A DNA stretch of 64,000 nucleotides from Nocardiopsis kunsanensis DSM 44524 (lineage in GTDB: Bacteria; Actinomycetota; Actinomycetes; Streptosporangiales; Streptosporangiaceae): assembly GCF_000340965.1 (NCBI RefSeq), contig NZ_ANAY01000015.1, positions 1 through 64,000 on the forward strand. The letters are read 5' to 3'. A program made the translations under genes and the position numbers. Shown here piece after piece: positions 16,073 to 25,094 of the stretch (position 1 is the stretch's first letter; the number at the start of each line of letters is the position of its first letter). The notes beneath the pieces were generated by a model. The model saw only the letters and a program-made list of their open reading frames with translations. It was not told the DNA's origin and searched no databases.

Positions 16073-17360
16073 AGCCGATGCGGTCGATCACCAGGGGTCC
16101 GGGCCCGAAGCCGGGGTCGTCGGCGATCTCGTAGGAACCTGCCAGGGCCTGGGCGGCGCGGTCGAACCGCTCGGGTTCGTCGGCGTGCAGGGTGAACAGC
16201 GGTTCCCCCGCCGAGACCTGGCCGCCCGGTTCGGCGTGCAGGCTCACACCGGCGCCGGCCGAGACCGGGTCCTCCTTGCGCTCGCGCCCGGCGCCCAGAC
16301 GCCAGGCGGCCAGTCCGACCTGGTAGGCGTCCAGGCGGGTGAGCACGCCGGAGGTGGGGGCCAGGACCACGCGGTGTTCGGCCGCCTCGGGCAGCGGCGC
16401 GTCGGGGTCACCGCCCTGGGCACGCACGAGTTCCTTCCAGGTGGCCAGGGCGCTGCCGTCGGCGAGGGCGTCGGCCGGGTCCTTCACGCCGCCGGCTCCG
16501 GGGGTGAGCCCGGCCGAGGCGAGCATCTCCCGGGCCAGTGCGAGGGTCAGCTCCACGATGTCGGCGGGGCCTCCCCCGGAGAGCACCTCGACCGCCTCGG
16601 CGACCTCCAGGGCGTTGCCGACCGTACGGCCGAGCGGGGCGGCCATGTCGGTGAGCAGGGCGCTGGTGCGCACCCCGTGGTCGGTGCCGATGTCGACCAT
16701 GGTGCGGGCGAGTTCACGGGCCGAGCCGAGGTCCTTCATGAACGCACCCGAGCCGACCTTGACGTCCAGCACGAGCGAGTCGGTGCCTTCTGCGAGTTTC
16801 TTGCTCATGATGGAGGCGGCGATGAGCGGGATCGACTCGACGGTTCCGGTGACGTCGCGCAACGCGTAGAGCTTGCGGTCGGCGGGGGCCAGCCCGGTAC
16901 CGGCGGCGCAGACGACCCCGCCGGTGGACTCCAGGACACCGCGCATCTCGGCGGGGGTGAGCCCGGCCCTCCACCCGGGGATCGACTCGAGTTTGTCGAG
17001 GGTGCCGCCGGTGTGGCCGAGCCCGCGTCCGGACAGCTGCGGCACGGCGGCCCCGCACGCGGCGACGGTGGGGGTCAGGGGCAGGGTGATCTTGTCGCCG
17101 ACCCCTCCGGTGGAGTGCTTGTCGGTGGTGGGGCGGGCCAGGTCGGAGAAGTCGAGGCGGTCCCCGGAGGCGAGCATCGCCTCGGTCCAGCGGGCGACCT
17201 CGGCCCGGTCCATGCCGCGCAGGTAGATGGCCATGGCCAGCGCCGCCATCTGTTCCTCGGCGATCTCGTCCCGGGTGTAGGCCTCGATGACCCAGTCGAT
17301 CTGCTCGGGGCTCAACTGCTCCCCGTCACGTTTGGTGCGGATGACCTCGATGACGTCCAT
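16071..17360 (-). CDS. deoA: Thymidine/pyrimidine-nucleoside phosphorylase
   Basis: A 429-residue enzyme that splits thymidine, deoxyuridine (or uridine) with phosphate into base and (deoxy)ribose-1-phosphate. Visible are the DKHSTGGVGDKITLPL phosphate-binding loop near 84, the family signature SGRGLGHTGGTLDKLES near 108, and AASIMSKKLAEGTDSLVLDV near 185. The C-terminal alpha/beta domain (GAGVSLHAEPGGQVSAGEPL) is intact. ATG 17360 has AGGAG 6 nt upstream. Last gene of the leftward unit importer-cdd-deoA; the product feeds the mutase at 28600 and deoC at 34109. Confidence 0.93.
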   Translation of the reverse strand: MDVIEVIRTKRDGEQLSPEQIDWVIEAYTRDEIAEEQMAALAMAIYLRGMDRAEVARWTEAMLASGDRLDFSDLARPTTDKHSTGGVGDKITLPLTPTVAACGAAVPQLSGRGLGHTGGTLDKLESIPGWRAGLTPAEMRGVLESTGGVVCAAGTGLAPADRKLYALRDVTGTVESIPLIAASIMSKKLAEGTDSLVLDVKVGSGAFMKDLGSARELARTMVDIGTDHGVRTSALLTDMAAPLGRTVGNALEVAEAVEVLSGGGPADIVELTLALAREMLASAGLTPGAGGVKDPADALADGSALATWKELVRAQGGDPDAPLPEAAEHRVVLAPTSGVLTRLDAYQVGLAAWRLGAGRERKEDPVSAGAGVSLHAEPGGQVSAGEPLFTLHADEPERFDRAAQALAGSYEIADDPGFGPGPLVIDRIG

Positions 17361-17455
17361 GTCCTGCTCCTCTGTGTCGTCACGGGGTGGAGTCGCGTGG
17401 AGTCGCGTGGAGGCGCCGGGTGGGGCGCTCCGTCACAGCTGCCCCCGGTCCCGTA

Positions 17456-17490
17456 TGCCGGGGCCGGGGCCGGGGCCGGGGCCGGGGACG
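17456..17490. repeat. GGCCGG hexanucleotide tandem repeat
   Basis: About five copies of a GGGGCC unit in the deoA-cdd gap. Low-complexity, slippage-prone; just upstream two copies of GGAGTCGCGT repeat directly near 17390. Confidence 0.8.
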
Positions 17491-17508
17491 GTCACCGTTC
17501 TTCCTGGG

Positions 17509-17910
17509 TCAGGCCAGGTCGTGCGGCCCGAAGGCCTGGGGCAGGACCTGGCTCATGGTGAGTACACCCTCGGGGGTGTCCATCAGGAGCTCGGGCCCGC
17601 CGTGTTCGTACAGCAGCTGACGGCAGCGCCCGCACGGCATGAGCGTGCTGCCCCGGCCGTCGACGCAGGCGAACGCGGTCAGGCGTCCCCCTCCGCCGGA
17701 GTGCAGGGCGCTGACGAGCCCGCACTCGGCGCACAGGCCGACCCCGTAGGAGGCGTTCTCCACGTTGCAGCCGGTGACGGTGCGCCCGTCGTCGACCAGG
17801 GCCGCGGCACCCACCGGGTACTGCGAGTAGGGCGCGTAGGCGCGGGTCATGGCCTCGCGGGCAGCACCGCGCAGCGCCTGCCAATCGACCTGGGCCGGTG
17901 TGGGGTTCAT
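17509..17910 (-). CDS. cdd: Cytidine deaminase
   Basis: A 133-residue homotetramer-type cytidine deaminase converting (deoxy)cytidine to (deoxy)uridine. Zinc-site motifs are clear: NVENASYGVGLCAECGL near 48-64 (Cys-Ala-Glu) and PCGRCRQL near 91. The usual CAER-T-A is CAECGL here, with the catalytic Glu kept. ATG 17910 overlaps the permease stop (ATGA); a possible ATG at 17928 lies farther up. It supplies deoxyuridine/uridine to the phosphorylase gene next downstream, so its place in the importer operon makes metabolic sense. Confidence 0.92.
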   Translation of the reverse strand: MNPTPAQVDWQALRGAAREAMTRAYAPYSQYPVGAAALVDDGRTVTGCNVENASYGVGLCAECGLVSALHSGGGGRLTAFACVDGRGSTLMPCGRCRQLLYEHGGPELLMDTPEGVLTMSQVLPQAFGPHDLA

Positions 17911-19502
17911 GAGCGGTTCGCCCTCCATTGTTGGCCGATACCGGCTGGTGCCCGCAGTCTCTGTGAGGCCAGCGAGAGCACCAGCAGCGTCGCGATGTGC
18001 GGACTGTAGGTGGACAGTTCGCGTGGCAGCGAGTCGGTCCCGAAGTACCAGAACAGCAGGAGCGCGGCGACGCCGACTGTCACAGTGGCCAGTGCGGTGG
18101 TGCGTTCCTTGCGGCCCCACATCGACACCAGCGCGACGAGCGCACCGAGCACGGTGCCGGCGACGAAGACGGTGGTGGTCTCCGCGGCGGGAAGTGCGGT
18201 GAAGGAGCCGAGCCAGTAGGCCAGCGCCGCCACCGTGACCAGCCCGACCGCGACCGTGGCCAGGACTGGTGTGTCGGAGGTGCGGGTGCCGACCAGGGCC
18301 AGTAGCAGGCCCACCAGCAGGAGCAGGCCCGAGGCGGGCAGCAGGATGTCCGAGAATCCGGCCGGCGGCCCGGCGGAGACGAACGCGTACACCAGGGCAC
18401 CGGCCACGGCCGCCACAGCGCCGGCCCGGCCGATCAGGGAGCGGCGCGCACGCCACACGGCCCAGGCCAGCAGGGCAGCCACGAAGAGCAGGAGCAGCGC
18501 GTGGATGGCCGCGCCGCCGCCGCGCACCTGCAGGGCGTCGGTGTAGCCGAACAGGCTCGCGCCCATCGCCAGTCCGCCGGGGCGCCAGTTGCCGAAGATC
18601 ATCGCGGCCAGACCGATGTAGCCGCGGCCGCCCGTCTGGCCTTCCTGGTAGATGTTGGATGCCACCATCGACAGGAAGGCACCGCCCATACCGGCCAGAC
18701 CGCCGGAGACGATCACCGCGGTGTACTTGAGGCGGTAGACGGCCACACCGAGGCTCTCCGCGGCGTCGGCGTTCTCGCCGACCGACCGCAGGCGCAGGCC
18801 GAAGGTGGTCCTCCACAGCACCAGGTAGCTCAGCGGGATCATCATGATCGCCACGAAGGTCAGCGCGGACATGTTCGTGGTCAGTCCGACGACGAAGGAG
18901 GCGGCGTCACTGACGAGGAAGGTGCCGCTCGCCGCGAGCGGCTGGAGCAGGTCGGGCAGCACCGGCAGCGACAGGGTCGGGAAGTCCGGGGTCGCCGGTG
19001 ACTGTGCGGCACCGGCCTGGGGCACATCCGCGTAGACCAGGATCGACAGGTAGCGCATGGCGCCGAGCATGAGGATGTTGATGGCCACGCCGGAGACGAT
19101 GTGGTCCACGGCGAAGGTCACGGTGGCCACCGCATGGATGAGGCCACCGGCCATGCCCGCGACCACACCGGCGAGCATGCCCACCCAGGGATCTCCGGTC
19201 GACCAGGCGAAGTAGGCGCCGAACCAGGTCCCCAGGATCATCATGCCCTCGAGACCGATGTTGATGATGCCGGCGCGTTCGGCCCACAGACCTCCGAGTG
19301 CGGCCAGGAAGATGGGGACCGCGAACACCAGGGTGGTGCTCACCGTTCCGGCGTCGGTGAGCATGTCCTGGCCGGTGACCACACGTAGACCGGACAGGGC
19401 CACGAAGACCGCGCCGAGCAGAGTGAGGAAGCGCCACCGGGCCCACCCTACGGGGCGTGCGGGGGTCTTCGCGGTCGGCTTCACGTTGAGTTCCTGGCTC
19501 AC
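17907..19502 (-). CDS. Nucleoside ABC transporter permease (BMP-type, second permease)
   Basis: A 531-residue polytopic permease of the RbsC/BPD_transp_2 class used by BmpA-type nucleoside importers. Motifs: GLWAERAGIINIGLEGMMI near 70, RLRSVGENADAAESLGV near 240, GGRGYIGLAAMIFGNWRP near 290. Between the conserved core and the usual C-terminal end (HIATLLVLSLASQRLR) there are about 150 extra residues forming four or five additional hydrophobic spans, making it longer than typical. GTG 19502 overlaps the previous gene by 4 bp. Works with the permease at 19499 and the ATPase at 20974. Confidence 0.9.
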   Translation of the reverse strand: MSQELNVKPTAKTPARPVGWARWRFLTLLGAVFVALSGLRVVTGQDMLTDAGTVSTTLVFAVPIFLAALGGLWAERAGIINIGLEGMMILGTWFGAYFAWSTGDPWVGMLAGVVAGMAGGLIHAVATVTFAVDHIVSGVAINILMLGAMRYLSILVYADVPQAGAAQSPATPDFPTLSLPVLPDLLQPLAASGTFLVSDAASFVVGLTTNMSALTFVAIMMIPLSYLVLWRTTFGLRLRSVGENADAAESLGVAVYRLKYTAVIVSGGLAGMGGAFLSMVASNIYQEGQTGGRGYIGLAAMIFGNWRPGGLAMGASLFGYTDALQVRGGGAAIHALLLLFVAALLAWAVWRARRSLIGRAGAVAAVAGALVYAFVSAGPPAGFSDILLPASGLLLLVGLLLALVGTRTSDTPVLATVAVGLVTVAALAYWLGSFTALPAAETTTVFVAGTVLGALVALVSMWGRKERTTALATVTVGVAALLLFWYFGTDSLPRELSTYSPHIATLLVLSLASQRLRAPAGIGQQWRANRS

Positions 19503-20977
19503 TTCGCCTCCCCGGGGGACTCGACGGTCCGGCCGAGCTGCTTACCGATCTCCTGCTGCTGGTATCTGCGGCCCCAGCGATGCACCACCTCGTAGACCAC
19601 CACGACGGTCAGGACGATGGTGGCCTGGGCGATGACAGCGATCTCCTGCGGTGTGTCGTCGAAGGGCAGGATGCCTGCCGACTGGTCGAGGAAGGACCAC
19701 AACAGCGCCGCGAAGATGATGCCGACGGGGTGGTTGCGGCCCAGGAGCGCGATGGCGATCCCGATGAAGCCGATACCGGTGGGGAAGTCCAGCGCGTAGT
19801 GGTGGGAGTGTCCGAGCAGCTGCGGCAGCCCCACGAGCCCGGCGATCATGCCCGAGAAGAGCATGGACAGGAAGACCATCCTCTTGACGTCCACGCCGCT
19901 GGCCTCGGCCGCGGTCTTGGACTGGCCGGTGGCACGCAGCTCGAACCCGAACCGGGTGCGGTTGAGCATCCCCCAGTACAGGAACCCCACCACGGCGGCC
20001 AGGACGATCATGCCCCAGATCTCGTTGTCGGAGCCGAGGAACCCGGCGGGGATGCCCGGGATCCACGAGGACTCGGGCATGGGCGGGGTGCCGATGTTGT
20101 TGGTGCTCAGCTCCACCGCGAGGCGGTCGGTGCTGAGCAGGTAGGCGGTGATACCGGTGGCGATGGAGTTGAGCATGATCGTGGAGATCACCTCGGACAC
20201 GCCCCGGGCCACCTTGAGGTATCCGGCGATACCGGCCCACACACCGCCGACCGCGACGGCGGTGGCGATGATGACGATCTGGCTGACGACCGGCGGCAGC
20301 ATGACGTAACCGCCCACCGAGGCCGCGAGCAGGGCCGCGAGCCGGTACTGGCCGTCCACGCCGATGTTGAACAGCCCCATCTTGAAGCCGATCGCCACAG
20401 CCACGGCGGCCAGGTAGTAGGTGGTGGAGGTGTTGATGATCTGCACCATGCTGTCGGGCCGGGAGCCGAACTCCAGCATGCGCCCGAAGGTCTCCATCGG
20501 GGCGATACCGCTGAGCTGGAGTACGGCGCCGGTGACCCCGACGGCGATGACAGCCGCGGCCAGGACCGCCGCGAAGGACAGCGCGAGCATGGCCGACAGG
20601 CGGTGGAAGAGCACGAAGGCCAGCGCGGCGCCGACCATGGCGCCCAGGGGGGCGGCGACCTCGGCGATGAGCTGCAGGTCCAGGAGCCAGGCGGCGGCCA
20701 GACCGCCGGCCAGAGCCAGCACCAGCGACATCGGGGCGACCAGCACCTTGTGCAGGGGCGTGCCCTCCTCCTCGGCCCCGGTGGCTGCGAGCCGGCTCTC
20801 GTCACGGGTGCGCGGCGCGGTGGCGGCCACCAGTACGAAGGCCAGGCCCACACCGATGAGCAGGGCGGCCCACCAGAGCAGGAACAGGTCGAGAACCGCG
20901 GTGGTGGCCACACCCAGGATCAGGGTCAGGCCGAGGACGGCGGAGGGGGCGAAGGTGCGGGGAGCGGTCTCAGTCAT
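19499..20977 (-). CDS. Nucleoside ABC transporter permease (BMP-type, first permease)
   Basis: A 492-residue membrane protein with the BPD_transp_2 core: AVAIGFKMGLFNIGVDGQYR near 195, RVSEVISTIMLNSIAT near 250, and ELRATGQSKTAAEASGVDV near 350. About 150 N-terminal residues form extra spans before the core. Together with the neighbouring permease it should build the heterodimeric channel that imports nucleosides. ATG 20977 overlaps the ATPase stop (ATGA). Functional assignment as nucleoside rather than ribose transporter rests on the BMP-lipoprotein, cdd and deoA in the same run. Confidence 0.9.
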   Translation of the reverse strand: MTETAPRTFAPSAVLGLTLILGVATTAVLDLFLLWWAALLIGVGLAFVLVAATAPRTRDESRLAATGAEEEGTPLHKVLVAPMSLVLALAGGLAAAWLLDLQLIAEVAAPLGAMVGAALAFVLFHRLSAMLALSFAAVLAAAVIAVGVTGAVLQLSGIAPMETFGRMLEFGSRPDSMVQIINTSTTYYLAAVAVAIGFKMGLFNIGVDGQYRLAALLAASVGGYVMLPPVVSQIVIIATAVAVGGVWAGIAGYLKVARGVSEVISTIMLNSIATGITAYLLSTDRLAVELSTNNIGTPPMPESSWIPGIPAGFLGSDNEIWGMIVLAAVVGFLYWGMLNRTRFGFELRATGQSKTAAEASGVDVKRMVFLSMLFSGMIAGLVGLPQLLGHSHHYALDFPTGIGFIGIAIALLGRNHPVGIIFAALLWSFLDQSAGILPFDDTPQEIAVIAQATIVLTVVVVYEVVHRWGRRYQQQEIGKQLGRTVESPGEAK

Positions 20978-22578
20978 GCTCCGTCCTCGCCTTCGGCGTC
21001 GCGGGTCCGGTCGGCACGGGGATCACCTTCCGTGTCGTCGGCGTTGTCGAGCCCGGCGCCGGTCATGGCGGAGCCGAGTTGTTCCGGGGTGACGCCGGTG
21101 GGGTCGGCCTCGGCGACCAGGCGGCCGCGGAGGATCACGTGCAGGGTGTCCGACATGCCGATGAGCTCGTCCAGGTCGGCCGAGATCAACAGGACGGCCA
21201 GTCCGGCGGCTCGGGCCTCGCGCAACTGCTCCCAGATGGCGGACTGCGCGCCCACGTCCACACCCCGTGTGGGGTGGGCTGCCACGAGGAAGCGCGGTCG
21301 GCCGCTCATCTCCCTGCCGATGATGAACTTCTGCTGGTTGCCGCCGGAGAGCGCGTCGGCGACGACGTCGATGCCGGGGGTGCGCACGTCGTACTCGTCG
21401 ACGATGCGTTCGGAGTCACCGCGTGCCCCGGACCGGTCCAGCCAGGGGCCGCGCACGCTCGGGGGGCGGGTCTGGTGGCCCAGGATCCGGTTCTCCCACA
21501 GGGGGGACTCCAGCAGCATGCCGTGGCGATGGCGGTCCTCGGGGATGTAACCGACCCCGGCCTCGCGGATGCGCAGGGTGGACCACTCGGTGATGTCGGT
21601 GCCCTCCAGGAGGATGCGGCCGGAGCTCAGGGCCTGCATGCCCATGACGGCCTCGATGAGTTCCGACTGGCCGTTGCCCTCGACACCGGCCACACCGACG
21701 ATCTCGCCGCGGTGCACGTCCACGGAGACGTCGTCGACGACCGGACGGCCCTCGGGGGAGAGGACGGTGATGCCCTGGAGGGAGAGCATCACTCGGTCGG
21801 TGACGGTGGACTCGCGCAGCTCGGGGACGGGGAGTTCCCCGCCGACCATGAGCGTGGCCAGCTCACGGGCCGAGGTGTGTACGGGGTCGACGGTGTCGAC
21901 CGTGGTCCCGCGCCTGATCACGGTGATCCTGTCGGCCACCGACAGGACCTCGTCGAGTTTGTGCGAGATGAAGATGACCGTGAGGCCTTCACGCTTGAGC
22001 TCGCGGAGGTTGTCGAAGAGCTCGTCGACCTCCTGGGGCACCAGGACCGCGGTGGGCTCGTCCAGGATGATGGTCTCGGCGCCGCGGTAGAGGACCTTGA
22101 GGATCTCCACACGCTGGCGGTCGCCCACGCCCAGCTCCTCCATGAGGCGGTCGGGGCGGATGCCGAGCCCGTACTGCTCGGACAGTGCCAGAATGCGTGC
22201 GCGCGCCCGGCGGCCGATACCGTGGCGGCGCTCGGCGCCCAGGACCACGTTCTCGAGCACGGTGAGGTTGTCGGCCAGCATGAAGTGCTGGTGGACCATG
22301 CCGATGCCCTGTTTGATGGCGTCGGAGGGGGAACTGAAATGTACGGGTCCGTTCCGGACGAGGATCTCGCCCTCGTCGGGCCGGTGCATTCCGTACAACG
22401 TCTTCATCAGCGTGGATTTGCCCGCGCCGTTCTCGCCCACGATGGCGTGCACGGTACCGGGAGCCACGGTGATGTCGATGTCGTGGTTGGCCACGACGCC
22501 GGGAAAACGTTTGGTGATCCCCCGCAGCTCGACGGCGGGGGGCGCATCGGTTCCCCCACCCGATGGCGTGCTGCTCAT
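20974..22578 (-). CDS. Nucleoside ABC transporter ATP-binding protein (double ATPase)
   Basis: A 534-residue fusion of two ABC ATPase domains, as in RbsA/BmpB-type systems. Domain 1: Walker A GENGAGKST near 50, a degenerate signature VGDRQRVEIL near 150, Walker B TIILDEPTAVL. Domain 2: a degenerate P-loop GVEGNGQSELIE near 290 and intact signature LSGGNQQK near 400. Such asymmetry is normal for the family. I chose ATG 22578 because AGGAGAG lies directly upstream of it; the ATG at 22590 precedes that site. First gene of the translationally coupled importer block. Confidence 0.92.
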   Translation of the reverse strand: MSSTPSGGGTDAPPAVELRGITKRFPGVVANHDIDITVAPGTVHAIVGENGAGKSTLMKTLYGMHRPDEGEILVRNGPVHFSSPSDAIKQGIGMVHQHFMLADNLTVLENVVLGAERRHGIGRRARARILALSEQYGLGIRPDRLMEELGVGDRQRVEILKVLYRGAETIILDEPTAVLVPQEVDELFDNLRELKREGLTVIFISHKLDEVLSVADRITVIRRGTTVDTVDPVHTSARELATLMVGGELPVPELRESTVTDRVMLSLQGITVLSPEGRPVVDDVSVDVHRGEIVGVAGVEGNGQSELIEAVMGMQALSSGRILLEGTDITEWSTLRIREAGVGYIPEDRHRHGMLLESPLWENRILGHQTRPPSVRGPWLDRSGARGDSERIVDEYDVRTPGIDVVADALSGGNQQKFIIGREMSGRPRFLVAAHPTRGVDVGAQSAIWEQLREARAAGLAVLLISADLDELIGMSDTLHVILRGRLVAEADPTGVTPEQLGSAMTGAGLDNADDTEGDPRADRTRDAEGEDGA

Positions 22579-22724
22579 CTCTCTCCTCATGGAAACGGCG
22601 ACGTGACGGATCGGACCGGGTCACGGCCTTTCGACGCCGACGTCGCGGAAAACGGCGGTGGAGGCGGCACCGGAGGGGTGCGGGAAGGTTCCCGCGCTCT
22701 TTCGGCACCGCCCTCGCCAGGACA

Positions 22725-22755
22725 TCGCGGGCGGCCCGTGTGGGGCCGCCCGCGA
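22725..22755 (-). terminator. Hairpin between the BMP lipoprotein and ATPase genes
   Basis: Perfect 13-bp stem (TCGCGGGCGGCCC / GGGCCGCCCGCGA) with a 5-nt loop, 24 nt past the BMP stop. Probably a partial terminator that lets the binding protein be made in excess over the membrane components. Confidence 0.75.
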
Positions 22756-22778
22756 TGGAACGGTCGATCGTGGCCGCC

Positions 22779-23831
22779 CTAGGGCTCGGTCGGGACCTCG
22801 ATCTCACCGTCGATGATCTGCTGCTTGAGGTCGTCGAGCTCACCCTGGATCGGTTCGATGGCCTCCTCGTTGGACTGCGTGTAGTCCACTCCGCCGTCGG
22901 AGAGGTCGAAGCGCTGGACGCCGCTCTGGGGCTCACCGTCGACGGTGGCCTCGATGAGGTCGTAGACGGCGACGTCGACCTGCTTGATGGCCGAGGTCAG
23001 CACGTAGGACTTCTGCTCGTCGTCGGCGTTCTGGTACTGGTCGCTGTCGACACCGATGAAGGTGAGGTCGTTGTCGGCGACGGCCTCCAGGACACCGTTG
23101 CCCGAGGCGCCGGCGGCGTGGTAGATCACGTCGGCCCCGCGGTCGTGCTGGGCCTGGGCGGTCTCGCGGCCCTGGGCGGGGTCGGTGAAGCCGCTGATGT
23201 CCGGCGGCTGGCTCAGGTAGTCGACCTCGACCTCGACGGAGTCGTCCACGTGCTCGACGCCCGCGAGGTAACCGGCCTCGAACTTCTTGATGAGGGGGGT
23301 CTCGACACCGCCGACGAAACCGACGTGGTCCTCCTCGGTGGTCAGCGTCGCGGCGGCGCCGGCCAGGAAGGAGGCCTGCTCCTCGGCGAAGACCAGGCTG
23401 GTGATGTTGTCGTGTCCCTCGATCTCCTCGTCGACGATCGCGAAGTTCACGTCGGGGAACTCGGAGGCGACGCTCTCGATGGGCTCCTGGTAGGCGAAGC
23501 CGACCCCGATGACGAGGTCGTAGCCCTCCATGGCCATGTTGCTGAGGCGGTCCTCCTTGTCGGCGTCGGACTCACCGTCGGACGGCTCGAAGTCGGCGCT
23601 CTCGATACCGAGCTCTTCCTCGGCGCGTTCCAGCCCACGGAAGGCCGAGTCGTTGAACGAGCGGTCGCCACGGCCGCCGACGTCGTAGGCGAGACCGACC
23701 TGGACGGTGTCCGTGTCCTCCCCACCGCCGGAGGCGTCGCCACCGTCGCCCTGTGCGTTGTCGCACGCGGTCAGCGCCAGTGCGCTCGCCGCTGCCACGG
23801 CAGCGAACTTCGTTGCGTTCGTACGCTTCAC
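22779..23831 (-). CDS. BMP-family nucleoside-binding lipoprotein
   Basis: A 350-residue substrate-binding lipoprotein: short basic N-terminus, hydrophobic stretch and lipobox LTAC (Cys23), then a Ser/Gly-rich tether. The PnrA/BMP core shows VGLAYDVGGRGDRSFND near 47, EGYDLVIGVGFAYQEP near 102, VGFVGGVETP near 155 and GADVIYHAAGASGNGVLEA near 220. Family members bind purine or pyrimidine nucleosides. I start at GTG 23831 (GGGGAG 9 nt upstream); the upstream in-frame extension would hide the signal peptide. First cistron of the importer operon. Confidence 0.92.
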   Translation of the reverse strand: MKRTNATKFAAVAAASALALTACDNAQGDGGDASGGGEDTDTVQVGLAYDVGGRGDRSFNDSAFRGLERAEEELGIESADFEPSDGESDADKEDRLSNMAMEGYDLVIGVGFAYQEPIESVASEFPDVNFAIVDEEIEGHDNITSLVFAEEQASFLAGAAATLTTEEDHVGFVGGVETPLIKKFEAGYLAGVEHVDDSVEVEVDYLSQPPDISGFTDPAQGRETAQAQHDRGADVIYHAAGASGNGVLEAVADNDLTFIGVDSDQYQNADDEQKSYVLTSAIKQVDVAVYDLIEATVDGEPQSGVQRFDLSDGGVDYTQSNEEAIEPIQGELDDLKQQIIDGEIEVPTEP

Positions 23832-24200
23832 TTCGGAACTCTCCCCTTCGCACTCTCGGCGGTCCGGACATTCGCGCTGAACCGGCCTGAGTTCTGCTGC
23901 CGGACGATATCTGGTGGCATAAACCACACCTAACGGACGAGCCGAGTTGTTATGAAGGCGAGAGCGGAGCGACACGGGGACTTACCGGCCAGCTACACAA
24001 GGCGCACCGAGGCCCGGTTCACGGGACTTCCCCACAGCTTCCAGAAGGGCCGGAAAACGCTCTCACCCGCCATGACGACACGGAGCGCCACAAAAATCAC
24101 CCACAGTTTCCCCACCAGAGTCATGGGTCGCTGGTCCGTACCGGACCAACCACGCGTCGGCGCACCGGTGCGCCGCACCTCCGGAGGCGCCGATCCCTTC
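23832..24200 (-). other. Intergenic region: BMP promoter side plus two hairpins
   Basis: No gene in these 369 bases. Near the hydrolase stop are TGGTCCG-tac-CGGACCA (24132-24148) and a perfect 18-bp palindrome starting CGGCGCACC (24158-24175); both could end transcription from the hydrolase gene. The part next to the BMP gene is A/T-richer and should hold the importer promoter, but I cannot single out one. Confidence 0.6.
24158..24175 (-). terminator. Palindromic terminator after the alpha/beta hydrolase gene
   Basis: Perfect 18-bp palindrome 25 nt beyond the stop; a second hairpin follows at 24132-24148. Confidence 0.55.
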
Positions 24201-24935
24201 TCAGCGCCGCACCAGGAAGTCCACGACGGCCTGCCGGAAGGTCCGCGAGGAGACCGCGTTGACGTGGTCACGGCCGGGGACCTCCACGTGGCTGCCGCCC
24301 CGGTCGCGGGCGAGCTGCTCGGCACCGACGGCGAGCGTGTCCCGGGCCCCCGCCACCAGTAGGAACGGGATGCCTTCGGGGGCCGGGTCGGGACGGAAGG
24401 GCCTGGCGGCCTGCCCACGTGCGCAGGCCGCCAGGGCGGCCGCGTCGTTGCCGGGCAGGGCACTGACCGTGCGGAAGACCTCGTCGAAAGGGGTCCCGCC
24501 CTCACCCAAGGAGTTCAAGTCTGTTCCGGCAAAGGCATCAGTGGGCCCGAAACCCCCCAGAACCAGGCGCCGCACCCGCTCGGGCGCGCGCAGGGCCAGG
24601 TCCCAGCCCAACCGGGAACCCATGGAGTACCCCACGACGTCGACCCGGTCCGCACCGAGCTCGTCGAGGAGTCCGACCAAGTCCTGGGAGAAGCGTTCGG
24701 GCAGGTAGGCATCGCCGTGGGTGGGTTTGTCGCTGCCGCCGTGCCCGCGCAGGTCCGGGCCGATGGCACGCAGTCCTCGGCTCTCCAGCTCCTGAGGCCA
24801 TCCCGCGGTTTTCCAATTCATCTCGAAGTTGGTTCCGAAACCGTGCAGGAGAAGCACCGGAACCGCGTCCGCCGGGGATCCCGGACGCAAATCCGCATAA
24901 CGCATTACGACGCCGTCGGTGAGGTTCGCAGGCAT
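24201..24935 (-). CDS. Alpha/beta hydrolase
   Basis: A 244-residue alpha/beta-hydrolase. Oxyanion motif LLLHGFGTN near 29, nucleophile elbow GYSMGS near 97 (Ser), acid candidate in GARDTL near 193 and catalytic His in GRDHVN near 222. Start ATG 24935 has GAAGGA close upstream (3 nt). The gene follows the lipoyl-domain gene on the same strand but is separated by a terminator hairpin. In acetoin-dehydrogenase-type E2 proteins, a lipoyl domain is fused to exactly this fold, so it may be a functional partner of the E1/lipoyl genes; equally it could be an unrelated esterase. Confidence 0.85.
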   Translation of the reverse strand: MPANLTDGVVMRYADLRPGSPADAVPVLLLHGFGTNFEMNWKTAGWPQELESRGLRAIGPDLRGHGGSDKPTHGDAYLPERFSQDLVGLLDELGADRVDVVGYSMGSRLGWDLALRAPERVRRLVLGGFGPTDAFAGTDLNSLGEGGTPFDEVFRTVSALPGNDAAALAACARGQAARPFRPDPAPEGIPFLLVAGARDTLAVGAEQLARDRGGSHVEVPGRDHVNAVSSRTFRQAVVDFLVRR

Positions 24936-25053
24936 GAATCCTTCAATCGTTTTCCTGAGCGGAGACCATCCGGGGCGGGCACGGTTTCCGTTCGTGCTTT
25001 CCAATGAACAGGGGCAGCAATCCCGGTGCGTTGTTCGTCGAATCACCCGAAGG

Positions 25054-25089
25054 CGCTGCCGGGGGTGGAGGCACAGTACCCCGGCAGCG
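25054..25089 (-). terminator. Terminator of the 2-oxoacid dehydrogenase operon
   Basis: Perfect 11-bp stem CGCTGCCGGGG / CCCCGGCAGCG, 14-nt loop, 5 nt past the lipoyl gene stop. It sits where the rest of an E2 gene would normally be. Confidence 0.8.
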
Positions 25090-25094
25090 CGGGC

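Noticed and set aside
24936-25094. Frameshifted remainder of an E2 acyltransferase gene after the lipoyl domain
   Set aside because: No frame in this stretch shows a subunit-binding domain or the acyltransferase HxxxDG motif; a terminator occupies the space.
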